Positions 6,875-15,600 of a stretch of DNA of 38,121 bases are shown one piece after another (within the stretch, counting starts at the first letter, position 1; the number at the start of each line of letters is the position of its first letter). Location: the IMG/VR virus record IMGVR_UViG_3300025645_000182, positions 1-38,121 of that record; one strand, 5' to 3'. The DNA is from a virus. The notes under the pieces were generated by a model that saw only the letters and a list, made by a program, of their open reading frames with translations, did not search any database and was not told the origin of the DNA. Position numbers and translations under genes: made by a program.

Positions 6875-7143
6875 TGACCGGACCATTTGTACCAATCGAA
6901 GAGTTAGCGAACCACTTTTCAGTATCTATATCCACGATCCGTGCGTGGGTTCGTCAGGGTAGCATCCCGAAAGATACTTATATCAAAGTAGGCAACACAT
7001 ACCGATTCTGTATTGGCGACGTGTCGCAAGCATTGACAGCTCAGGCCGAGGCCACGAAAGCTACTGTGACGCCTATCGGGGTTGAGATTGTCAGTGCTAC
7101 GCAAGCTGAGCCTATTAACGTAAACCTAGATGATGATTATTAA
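6874..7143 (+). CDS. MerR/excisionase-type HTH protein
   Basis: This 89-residue protein has a winged helix at residues about 6-45: PIEELANHFSVSISTIRAWV, a short turn at GSIPKD, then a wing ending NTYRF. This is the HTH_17/Xis-MerR pattern. The C-terminal half is Thr/Ala/Val-rich and ends in an acidic NLDDDY tail. No integrase is in the window, so an excisionase role is not supported. A regulator or replication accessory protein is as likely. The gene is coupled to its upstream neighbour by a TAATG overlap. Confidence 0.75.
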   Translation: MTGPFVPIEELANHFSVSISTIRAWVRQGSIPKDTYIKVGNTYRFCIGDVSQALTAQAEATKATVTPIGVEIVSATQAEPINVNLDDDY

Positions 7144-7154
7144 GGGGAAATACT

Positions 7155-8057
7155 ATGTCTGAAGTTACCTTGTTTGGAGACAACGCGCTTGTGACTGGCG
7201 ACCTGTTTAAGTCGCTGCAAGATGTAAACGATAACCTGTTAAGCGGGTCAGGCGGTGGGGAGAAGCGGCACCGAATCAGCCTTAACGGTGGTAAGTTCCG
7301 TGAGTTTTCTGGTGGTGAGCAAGTATCCGTGAGCAAAGAAGACAACATGAATATCGTGGTTGTCAATGCAGCACCAATCTCACGTACTTACTATGAAGGG
7401 AATTATGACCCCCAGAATCCAACACCCCCGAAGTGCTGGTCAGCAGATACCCAGACCCCTGCACCTGAAGTAGCACCAGAGAATCGCCAGTCCAAACGGT
7501 GTATGGATTGCCCACAGAACATCAAGGGTTCTGGCCAAGGTGAAAGCCGCGCTTGTCGGTTTGCGCAGCGATTAGCAGTAGCATTGGAAGGTGACCTTAA
7601 CAAGGTATATCAACTACAGTTACCAGCTACCTCTATCTTTGGGGAGACAAAAGAGGGTAAGATGCCGATGCAGGGATACGCACGGTTCCTACAGGCACAC
7701 AATACGCCTGCGGTGGCCATCGTTACCAACATGCGGTTTGATGAAAATAGTAGCACGCCAAAGTTGTTCTTCAAGGCAGTACGTCCGCTTAATGAAGACG
7801 AACTAAATACCGTAGTCGCTCTGAAAGATGCCCCAGAAACTCTGAAGGCTATCACCATGACGGTTTCACAAACGGATGGCGTTGTTAGTAAGGCCGCTCC
7901 TGTAGTACCTGCACCGAAGAAAGCGCAACCCCTGTTCGCCGAGGAGAGCACCACCGTTGACGAGGAGCCTAAGAAGGTTGTGACTAAGAAGGCCGCCACT
8001 GTGCCTGACGAGGCTAACGACCTAGGTTCGATCATCGACGATTGGGACGACGAGTAA
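7155..8057 (+). CDS. candidate ssDNA-binding protein with zinc site and acidic tail
   Basis: This is a 300-residue protein. Cys94, Cys116, Cys119 and Cys134 (PKCW, RCMDCP, ACRF) could form a zinc site. Residues about 135-240 form a beta-rich region (VYQLQLPATSIFG, AVAIVTNMRF, PKLFFKAVRP). The C-terminal ~55 residues are Pro/Ala/Lys-rich and disordered, ending in acidic IIDDWDDE. An acidic aromatic tail is typical of phage and bacterial ssDNA-binding proteins (T7 gp2.5, SSB), and T4 gp32 also has a zinc site. The genome position between the helicase and primase fits this role. The identification is inference from architecture. AAGGGGA lies about six bases before the ATG. Confidence 0.7.
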   Translation: MSEVTLFGDNALVTGDLFKSLQDVNDNLLSGSGGGEKRHRISLNGGKFREFSGGEQVSVSKEDNMNIVVVNAAPISRTYYEGNYDPQNPTPPKCWSADTQTPAPEVAPENRQSKRCMDCPQNIKGSGQGESRACRFAQRLAVALEGDLNKVYQLQLPATSIFGETKEGKMPMQGYARFLQAHNTPAVAIVTNMRFDENSSTPKLFFKAVRPLNEDELNTVVALKDAPETLKAITMTVSQTDGVVSKAAPVVPAPKKAQPLFAEESTTVDEEPKKVVTKKAATVPDEANDLGSIIDDWDDE

Positions 8058-8077
8058 CTCCCCCCGCGATAACATCT

Positions 8078-8140
8078 CACCGCAGCTAGGATAAACTGAA
8101 AAGGGTGTACCGACACCCCTGCTGCGGTGTCTTTCGGTTT
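8078..8140 (+). ncRNA. candidate pseudoknotted RNA element in a 5' leader
   Basis: This lies in the 94-base gap before the primase-helicase gene. The outer stem P1 pairs CACCGCAGC (8078-8086) with GCTGCGGTG (8121-8129), nine perfect base pairs. An inner hairpin pairs GGGTGT (8103-8108) with ACACCC (8113-8118) over loop ACCG. A third helix could join AAACTGAAA (8093-8101) inside P1 to TTTCGGTTT (8132-8140) after it, nine pairs including one G-U, making a pseudoknot. The element ends 11 bases before the ATG at 8152, where the ribosome-binding site is weak (GGTGGT). It could regulate translation. P1 followed by a T-rich tract could also be a weak attenuator. Confidence 0.5.
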
Positions 8141-8151
8141 CTGGTGGTAGT

Positions 8152-11007
8152 ATGGAAACGACAACTTTTTTAAAGAAGACGTTGGGGAGTGAGGGTTCCT
8201 TCTGTGTCTTTGCGATTCGTCAGACCGACGAACGTAGGGTGCAGAAATTCTACGACTCCATCGACGCAGTGGTTGATGCGGCCCGCAATCTTGATGATGA
8301 AGGGTACGATGTTTATTTTGCATTAGCGACGTTAGAAGCAGCGGGCAACCGCCGAGTAGATAACGTAAAACAACTTAGGGCGTTCTTCCTCGATTTAGAT
8401 TGTGGTGCGAGTAAAGACTTCGTATCTCAGTACCAAGCAATACAGGCGTTGCGTACTTTTTGCAAAAAGCTAAAGTTACCTAAACCTACCATGCTTAATT
8501 CTGGGCGTGGTGTACATGTCTATTGGCCCTTAACTGAACCCGTATGCGCGGACGACTGGGTACCGGTAGCAACCAGATTAAAAAACTTGTGTAAGCAGCA
8601 CGGCTTTGGGGCAGACCCTGCCGTGACTTCTGACGCTGCACGAGTACTACGTGTGCCACACACGCATAACTACAAGGTTGACCCTCCTGCGGAAGTTTCG
8701 TTGTTTGGGGATATGCAGCCTTCGGTAGACTTTGATAAGTTCTCAGAGCTACTCGGGGTAGATGCGATACCAGTTCCCACTAAGTATACACCCCACGGTA
8801 CGAACGCCGTTATGGATGCACTAGCAGGTAACCGAGAGAACTACTTTCGAGATATACTTGTTAAGACTAGTAACGGTACTGGGTGCGCACAGCTTGGGCA
8901 GATTATACAGAACCAAGCGGCTGTCAGTGAGCCTATGTGGCGAGCGGCCCTATCCATCGCGAAGTTTTGTGTAGATGGGGATAAAGCGGCACACCGTATA
9001 TCCAAGCACCACCCTGAATACAGTGCCGACGATACAGTAAGGAAGCTTGAAGCAATTAAAGGCCCGTATACATGTACGCGTTTTGACGAGTTTAACCCCG
9101 ATGTGTGCGCAGGTTGCCCCAACTGGGGATCCGTAAAATCCCCGATCGTGCTTGGCAAGCGCGTAGTAGAGGCTCCGGTAAACACCGCAGGGCTGTATGA
9201 AGTACCTGTAGAAGCCGTAGAAGATATAGAAGGCATAGAGGTAGAGGTAGAGGTAGAAGCTCCGGCGCTGACTTTACCCGCTGCCCCGTTAAGCAAGTAT
9301 GCCATACCCAAGTACCCACACCCATACTTCCGGGGCGCTAATGGGGGAGTATACGTAAGAACCACAGACGACGCGGGAGACCCTGACGAGAGATGTCTCT
9401 ACCATAACGACTTATATGTTGTTAAACGGATCAACGACCCTGAAGTGGGTGAAGCTGTGGTTATGCGGCTACACTTACCGAAAGATGGGGTGCGAGAGTT
9501 TACGTTGCCCCTTAGCGCAGTTACATCCCGAGACGAGTTTCGCAAAGCGATGTCTATGCAGGGGGTAGCTCTAATGAAGATGGATGAACTTATGACATAT
9601 ACAACTACGTGGATAAACGAGCTACAGGCGAATAGTGTGGCAGAAGAAGCTCATCGACAGTTCGGCTGGACGAGCGACAAGTGCGAAGCCTTTGTTCTGG
9701 GTAACCAAAAGATCACGGCTACCGGTATCGATTTTAACCCGCCGTCGAACCAGACTGTGGGGTTGTTCTCTGCATTTGAACCGAAGGGTACCTTGCAGGC
9801 ATGGCGAGACAACATACATTTTTGGGACCGTGCGGGCTTTGAACTCCAGCAGTATGTCGTCGGAGTCGGCTTCGGTACGGCGTTGATGCAGTTTGCGAAT
9901 GTGCACTGCGCGGCACTACACCTGTTTAGTAAGGAGTCAGGGGTTGGTAAGACTACTGCCTTGTCGGCGGCTATCGGTATATGGGGCCAGCCCGAATCGC
10001 TCATTATGAAAGAGCGAGATACCCTGAACACGAAGATGAACCGAGGTGAGGTATATCACAACATCGTTTGGCCCATCGATGAGATAACAAACATGCCTCC
10101 TAAGCAAGCGTCGGACATGCTATACCAATTTACTGGTGGTCAACAGCGTGCACGTATGTCGGCAAGTAGTAACGTCGAGCGTCACCGTGGCAAGCCTTGG
10201 CGGTTGATGGCACTGACTACAGGGAACACGAGCATCATCGAGCGTATCAGTACCGCGAAAGCTATGCCGAAAGCAGAGGCCCAGCGGATACTAGAGTGCC
10301 GTGTACCACGTATAGCGTTTTCTTCTAAGTCTGAGACCGATGCGTTTGATAAGGCTCTGCACGAGAATTATGGCCATGCGGGTATAGTGTTCGTACAGTA
10401 CATCATGAATAACCTAGATATGGTTAAGCAGGTCTGCACCGACTTGCAGAAGCGCGTTGATAAAGCAGCAGACCTCAGTGCAGAAAACCGGTTCTGGTCT
10501 GAGCAGGTCTCTAAGACTATCGCAGGGCTTACAATAGCGCAGGCAGCAGGGCTGATAGATTTCGATATTAAGAATGTGTATCAGTGGGCTACCAAAGTGC
10601 TACTCCCACAGAATAAGATTAGTTCTTTAGAGATGAACGCTACGGTTGACGATATATTAAACGATTTCTTTTCCGAGCATATAAGCCACATCCTACAGAT
10701 TAAGAGTACCGACGATAGCCGTAAGACGCAGGGTAACGGGTTAGACACGCTAATCATCCCTGAAGCAGTTGCACGGGGTAAGTTAATAGCTCGGTACGAG
10801 ACGGATACCAAGTTGTTTTTTGTCAAGGTTAAGCCACTTAAAGATTGGTGTGCAGAGCTACAGATAAACTACTCCCACCTGATCGCCGAAGTTATAGAGC
10901 ATTGCAATGGGCGTAAGACTAAGACTCGCTTAACTAAGGGTACACACCTGAACCTACCACCAGCAGATTGTATCATGATGAAGTTTGACTCCGGCGATGA
11001 TGAGTAA
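8152..11007 (+). CDS. AEP-type primase fused to a P-loop helicase (DUF927-like)
   Basis: This is a 951-residue primase-helicase. The N-terminal ~200 residues carry archaeo-eukaryotic primase motifs: FFLDLDCG (Asp81, Asp83), SGRGVHVYW (His122), and DPAVTSDAARVLRVP (residues 155-169). A small cysteine cluster follows (Cys308, Cys319, Cys322), then an acidic Glu/Val linker. The C-terminal half holds Walker A ESGVGKTT (595-602) and Walker B WPIDE (Asp643, Glu644), typical of DUF927-type ring helicases. It should unwind DNA and make primers for the family A polymerase. The start follows a weak GGTGGT site and the structured leader at 8078-8140. The next gene overlaps its end. Confidence 0.92.
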   Translation: METTTFLKKTLGSEGSFCVFAIRQTDERRVQKFYDSIDAVVDAARNLDDEGYDVYFALATLEAAGNRRVDNVKQLRAFFLDLDCGASKDFVSQYQAIQALRTFCKKLKLPKPTMLNSGRGVHVYWPLTEPVCADDWVPVATRLKNLCKQHGFGADPAVTSDAARVLRVPHTHNYKVDPPAEVSLFGDMQPSVDFDKFSELLGVDAIPVPTKYTPHGTNAVMDALAGNRENYFRDILVKTSNGTGCAQLGQIIQNQAAVSEPMWRAALSIAKFCVDGDKAAHRISKHHPEYSADDTVRKLEAIKGPYTCTRFDEFNPDVCAGCPNWGSVKSPIVLGKRVVEAPVNTAGLYEVPVEAVEDIEGIEVEVEVEAPALTLPAAPLSKYAIPKYPHPYFRGANGGVYVRTTDDAGDPDERCLYHNDLYVVKRINDPEVGEAVVMRLHLPKDGVREFTLPLSAVTSRDEFRKAMSMQGVALMKMDELMTYTTTWINELQANSVAEEAHRQFGWTSDKCEAFVLGNQKITATGIDFNPPSNQTVGLFSAFEPKGTLQAWRDNIHFWDRAGFELQQYVVGVGFGTALMQFANVHCAALHLFSKESGVGKTTALSAAIGIWGQPESLIMKERDTLNTKMNRGEVYHNIVWPIDEITNMPPKQASDMLYQFTGGQQRARMSASSNVERHRGKPWRLMALTTGNTSIIERISTAKAMPKAEAQRILECRVPRIAFSSKSETDAFDKALHENYGHAGIVFVQYIMNNLDMVKQVCTDLQKRVDKAADLSAENRFWSEQVSKTIAGLTIAQAAGLIDFDIKNVYQWATKVLLPQNKISSLEMNATVDDILNDFFSEHISHILQIKSTDDSRKTQGNGLDTLIIPEAVARGKLIARYETDTKLFFVKVKPLKDWCAELQINYSHLIAEVIEHCNGRKTKTRLTKGTHLNLPPADCIMMKFDSGDDE

Positions 11008-11248
11008 GCAGGGGGTAATACGAACCTATGACCTACATCCTGATGGGGTGCGGCTCATAGTAGATTGGGAATCCATGAGTATTGGAGCCTCTGTATTTGT
11101 GCCATGTGTCAATACCGAGGCAGCTTCGGCACAAGCTAAGAAGATTTTTGATGCTAAAGGTTGGCAGTTACATACTGAAATGCGTATAGAAGGTGGTACC
11201 CATCTTAACGTAATGCGTCTAGGGTTACGTATTTGGAGAATCCTATGA
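11000..11248 (+). CDS. small conserved-looking hypothetical protein
   Basis: This 82-residue protein begins MSKQGVIRTYDLHPDGVRLI. The ATG at 11000 (an adjacent ATG lies at 10997) overlaps the primase-helicase stop by eight bases, suggesting re-initiation. No good ribosome-binding site is visible. The sequence alternates beta-strand-like segments (GASVFVPCV, THLNVMRLGLRIWRIL) with one helix (EAASAQAKKIFDAKG). There is no known motif or membrane segment. It is the last gene before the plus-strand terminator at 11306-11332. Confidence 0.65.
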   Translation: MSKQGVIRTYDLHPDGVRLIVDWESMSIGASVFVPCVNTEAASAQAKKIFDAKGWQLHTEMRIEGGTHLNVMRLGLRIWRIL

Positions 11249-11260
11249 TACACTTAGCTA

Positions 11261-11292
11261 GATAGTTTATACCACCCTCATGGTCCACTATC
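11261..11292 (+). other. bulged hairpin before the terminator
   Basis: GATAGT (11261-11266) pairs with ACTATC (11287-11292), and inside it ACCA (11271-11274) pairs with TGGT (11281-11284). This gives a two-part stem around a CCCTCA loop in the 3' untranslated stretch. It could protect the 3' end of the replication mRNA or be a processing site. The role is not shown. Confidence 0.4.
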
Positions 11293-11305
11293 GTTCTCCT
11301 TGGTT

Positions 11306-11332
11306 AGGCCCTCCGCGTGAGGGCTTTTTTTT
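11306..11332 (+). terminator. rho-independent terminator of the replication operon
   Basis: GCCCTC (11308-11313), loop CGCGT, and GAGGGC (11319-11324) form a 6-bp GC-rich stem extended by A-T and G-T pairs. Eight T residues follow (11325-11332). It ends the transcript of the replication genes. The HTH-phosphoesterase gene downstream therefore probably has its own promoter or depends on read-through. Confidence 0.9.
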
Positions 11333-11351
11333 GCCTGTAGATCGTGTAGTA

Positions 11352-11383
11352 TCAGGGTACGACGTAAATTCATACTCAGGGTA
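11352..11383 (+). promoter_or_regulatory. direct repeats upstream of the HTH-phosphoesterase gene
   Basis: TCAGGGTA occurs at 11352-11359 and again at 11376-11383, 24 bases apart. Each copy is flanked by short dyads (GTA...TAC and ATAC...GTAT). They sit in the 56 bases between the terminator and the ATG at 11389. They could be operators, possibly for the HTH protein they precede. The second copy's AGGG also serves as a plausible ribosome-binding site. No convincing sigma-70 promoter was found here. Confidence 0.3.
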
Positions 11384-11388
11384 TTAAA

Positions 11389-12618
11389 ATGTGGGACTGG
11401 AGCAACGAGATATTCGACGACATGGAGCTGACTAGCAGGCAGGGTGAAGTTCTGCGATTGAAGCGCAAGCATCTATCTGAACGGGCCATAGCGACAGAGC
11501 TGGGTCTCGGCAAAACAACAGTTAACGAACACCTCAATAACTTAAAAAAGAAAGCCCACGCTAGGTTCTACCACCCAGACATTGGGCTGAACGTACCCAT
11601 GCCAAAAGGTATGACCGCAACGAAAGCAACGATACAGGTCAAGGACGGGCAGGTCTTCCAGTACTGGGCCAAGACCGAATTGGACCGCGACATAGATGTT
11701 GTCAAAGCTGCTATAACGGCCTTTCTCGAACCCCTTCCCGAGCTAGCGCAACAAGAATATGTCGAAAACGGTTTAGACACGGACATAATTCCGTGGTTCC
11801 AGATCGGCGACGCACACATTGGCATGATCGCTTACGCCGCCGAAGTAGGCCAAGACTTCAATCTGGAGATAGCCGAAAAGGAACTGTGCCTAGCGATAGA
11901 CCGCTTGGTAACACGTACTCCCGCTTGCGAACGATGTGTTATTAATGACCTCGGGGATTTTGCACACTACGACAACATGAGCGGTACGACGGCACACAGT
12001 GGCCACGCTCTCGACACAGATGGTCGAATACACCGGATGGCGCATGTTTACGGGAGAATATACCGGTACATCATTGAGCGGTGTGCACAGAAATTTAAAT
12101 ACGTCGACGTCATCATTAACCAAGGCAACCACAGTCGCGTGCTAGATCACATGAGCCAGATGTGGCTGTCTATGCTGTACGAGAACAACCCGCGCATCAC
12201 GATACTTGAGAACAGTAACGTGTTCATACCTTACCGTATGGGTAACACATTCGTCATGGTGCACCACAGCGACAAGTGCAAACCCACTAAATTAGCCGAC
12301 GTTATGGCAACGGACTACGCGCAAGACCACGGCGAGACTATCTATCACTACATCGACATTGGTCACATCCACCACAAAAGTATCGCTAAAGAACTGGGCA
12401 ACTGCGTTGTTGAATCGTGGAACCAGATGGCCGGTGCTGACGCGTATGCTCACGAGCATGGTTGGAGGAGTCGGTCGTTTCTAACTGTCGTGGATAGATC
12501 TAAAACTTATGGTGAGGTAGGACGGCGTACAGTAACGCGTGAGGAGATACAAGATTGTCTAGGCGGGCACGAGCCGGGGACTACTGCACAAACAAGGCGT
12601 ACAGTGTATACCGTGTAG
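11389..12618 (+). CDS. HTH domain fused to a calcineurin-like metallophosphoesterase
   Basis: This is a 409-residue two-part protein. Residues about 14-56 (LTSRQGEVLRLKRKHLSERA, then IATELGLGKTTVNEHLNNLK) are a LuxR/sigma-4-type helix-turn-helix. From about 134 on it has the metallophosphoesterase motif set: IGDAHIG (Asp141, His143), LGDFAHYDN (Asp190), NQGNHSR (Asn247, His248), VHHSD (292-295) and GHIHH (326-329). The two-metal site looks intact. Substrates may be DNA ends, as for Mre11/SbcD-type nucleases, or nucleotides. The HTH suggests it is brought to DNA. It is transcribed alone, between the terminators at 11306-11332 and 12630-12651. Confidence 0.9.
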   Translation: MWDWSNEIFDDMELTSRQGEVLRLKRKHLSERAIATELGLGKTTVNEHLNNLKKKAHARFYHPDIGLNVPMPKGMTATKATIQVKDGQVFQYWAKTELDRDIDVVKAAITAFLEPLPELAQQEYVENGLDTDIIPWFQIGDAHIGMIAYAAEVGQDFNLEIAEKELCLAIDRLVTRTPACERCVINDLGDFAHYDNMSGTTAHSGHALDTDGRIHRMAHVYGRIYRYIIERCAQKFKYVDVIINQGNHSRVLDHMSQMWLSMLYENNPRITILENSNVFIPYRMGNTFVMVHHSDKCKPTKLADVMATDYAQDHGETIYHYIDIGHIHHKSIAKELGNCVVESWNQMAGADAYAHEHGWRSRSFLTVVDRSKTYGEVGRRTVTREEIQDCLGGHEPGTTAQTRRTVYTV

Positions 12619-12629
12619 CTACACAGACT

Positions 12630-12651
12630 AAAAAGCCCTCTGCACGAGGGC
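12630..12651 (-). terminator. terminator between convergent operons
   Basis: GCCCTC (12635-12640), loop TGCAC, and GAGGGC (12646-12651) form a 6-bp stem. On the minus strand it is followed by five U residues (A-run 12630-12634), so it ends the virion operon. On the plus strand the following bases are CTTGTT, which would terminate the phosphoesterase transcript only weakly. The stem arms are identical to those of the terminator at 11306-11332. Confidence 0.85.
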
Positions 12652-12663
12652 CTTGTTGGCCTA

Positions 12664-15600
12664 CTAGTTAAATAAGTTGAACCCCTCGTCGTATTCTAAG
12701 CGGCTCTGCTCTATAGCGTACTTCATTAGTGGGCTGATAGTTACACCGTTGTACATCTTCGCAGACGTATTTTTGTGTGACTTGAGCGACTTCTTAACAG
12801 TCTCCCTATCTATACGCGCAGATGGGTGGTCCCTGTTAAAATCATCCATCTCCTCCCGAACTTCGTTCACACCCGCCAAATCACCTGCACGCATAGCGAC
12901 GTAGTACTTTCTTAGTATCCCACTACGGCGTTTCAGCACTGCGCCTTCTACACGCTTGTCACGCTGGTTAATCTCTTGGTTGCGCGAGTACTCTGTAGGA
13001 GCGAATCCGAGGAACTGTGTGAACAATTCGCCCCCGGTTATATCGTCATATATAGGGTCACCGCGCCGAGTGTATATACCACCATCTTGCTGGTAACGCC
13101 CCATTACTGGTGACGCCTTATACATATTCGAGATACCCGCAGGGAGCATACTCTCTATACCGCGCTGAATCTCCCCATCAAGTACGTCTTTCACGCCACG
13201 ACCGAACCGCTTGCCGACACTGAGTGCAGGGCCACCAAGGTAGTACCCGATAGACTCTTCAGCGGACGGGTCGTTGTTGTACCGATTTTGTTGGATAAGT
13301 AGTCCAGTTAGACGTACTCGATCGGCGATGTTTATACCCGTTAGCTCCGTGAACGCGCCTTTGTACCAACCCTGCCCGACAGATTTACGCACTATCTCGT
13401 CGAACTTATCGTCTTCATCATCGAACAAGAGTAGATCCGCGAGTAGCTGCACTGCACCATATAAGGGGATACCGTGTATACCTGAGAAGAATAGTGCGGT
13501 TCCGTGTAATCCGGCGAGCTGCCGAAGTGCTATAGAACGTTCTTCAGGAGTAAACTTTTTCTCTTTGGCAACAGTATCTAGCGCTACCCGAGCGGTTTTC
13601 AGCATGGTGTAGTACATCTGCATACCGTACGTTTTGTACATCGAAGCAACACGTAAGACGTTTTCTTGTGCAACTCGTGGGGCTGTTTCGAGTACAGAAC
13701 CACCGTTTGTTTCTTGGGTCTCGATCATGGCTTGTTGCGCTGCCAAGTCCTTTTGTTTGTTACGGGGCATGTTAGGGTTGTCTTTGGCTATCTTACCCAG
13801 CGCTAAGTTATAGGTTGTGATCAAGGTAACCTGACGGTTAAAACGCTCCGCTTGGTTAAACATCATTGCGGAGATACCAGTTCCCGTGTCTAACGCTCGT
13901 TGCAGCTTATTACCCCGCGCTTCTCGGCCACCTTCTTCAAGGCCGAGGGCGTCCAGTATGTATGAACGGGACAGTTGCCCTCGTTCAGAAGCTACTTTGA
14001 CCAGCGGCGCGATGGTTTCTAGGCGTTTGACTAGCCCGGCATCGAGTCCCAAGTCCGTACGTACTGAGTAGTCACCGTCTTTAGTGTCGTAGTATGCGTC
14101 GATACCAAAAGCTAAGGTCACCTTGTCAAGTGCTTTACCTACGCGAGACTCTGCATCAGTGCCGATCTTAGATCCCGTAACGATAGCGGTGGCTTCTTTA
14201 ATTGCAACAGCAGTCGCCTTGTAACCGTACTTAGCACCCAAGTAAGGATATACAAACAGGGGGATCTGCGATAAGTTCACTGCCGCAGAAGCAGCGTTGG
14301 CCCCGATAGTGGCTACGAACGCTAACTGGTTAACGGTACGGACGTATTTTTCTATGCCTTTAGACGCGGCCCCTTGGCGTGCAAACTTACCCCGTATCAA
14401 GAGTTCGCTGCGTACGGTGTCGAATGCGGGTTTAATCCCCTTACCCTGACCGCCGCCAGCCGGTGGCAACGCTTCTTTAATCTCGTCTTCGATACCACCG
14501 ATTATTGCGCCATATCGCATACGCTCAATCTGACGGCCTAGGTCGTACCCCTTGGTTCTCATGGCGTATATAGCATCGGTCATATACCCCGGAGTTCCTT
14601 TACGCTTTTGCAGTGACTTAGCGAAGGACGATTCAGGCAGTGCTTCGATGAACAAGCGCATGATTTCTGCTTGTACCGTAGGATCTACTTTGTTAGCTTT
14701 AAGCGTCTTCAGTGTCTCCCCAACAAACGATGTAGCCGGTACATTGGCGTAGTCTTGTATCTCTAGTGCACCGTCTTTGGTAGTGATAGTGCTCTGATCT
14801 ACATCTGCGTCTTCTTGAAGCATCTCGGCTGCACGGTCACGTTCGCGGTAGTTATCGAACATCTGCAAGACAAATTGGTCTTTCTCGCTTTTAGCGCGGT
14901 CGGCTTTATAGCTAAACGATAAGGAGTATTTACCCTCACGCATTAACGGGAAGTAGACATCTAGGGAGCCAGACTCAAACAACTTAGCGTACACTTCTTT
15001 CTTCAGTGTAGCTGCCGCTTCAGGGCTTTCCTTCATAGCGGCGTCAATACGTCCGTAGATAACATCTCGCAACTCGTTGTACTGTGATCGGTACATGTCG
15101 CGCATGGTTGTGTAGGCGTTCTGACCTTCCGAACCTAAGGCATTCCAGTCTTTCCGCTGCGCTTTCCATATCGTGAGGAGGTTCTCACCGCTCTCAGAGG
15201 TCTCACCTTCGTATTTCTTACGGGCCTGTGCGGTAGTCAGCGTAGGATCTACTTGGTAAATCGTCGCGCCGTACTCTTCACTATATATTAAGTCGTTCAG
15301 GGTTTTCTGCCCTTCCACACCAGCCTTGCTAGCCCACTTATCGACTATCTTAACTTTCTGGTGTACTCGATCGTCAGACTGGCTCATAGCGCCGCGCTGG
15401 TTTTCGAACGATACATGCAGGCGGAGACCAAGATCTTTAAGGCCCACAGCTTTTGCAATATCCGCAAGGGCTAGGGAACCTGTAAGTTTTGGTAGTAACG
15501 AACGAACACCGTCAGCTGCATTACGCAACCACTGTGCAGAACCGTCGGCCCACTCACCCCTAAACTTATCAGTTAGTGGTAGAGCTAGGTCTTTCTGTAT

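Noticed and set aside
6874-7143. Excisionase implying a temperate phage
   Set aside because: Only the HTH type matches. No integrase, attachment site or lysogeny repressor module is seen.
8078-8140. HDV-like self-cleaving ribozyme
   Set aside because: Strand order is similar, but P1 is 9 rather than about 7 bp and the inner hairpin has a 4-base loop. Only two bases lie between P1' and the pairing strand, leaving no room for the catalytic J4/2 cytosine.
11337-11388. Sigma-70 promoter for the phosphoesterase gene
   Set aside because: TTGCCT (11331-11336) has no acceptable -10 at 16-18 bases, and TAGTAT is only 10 bases away.
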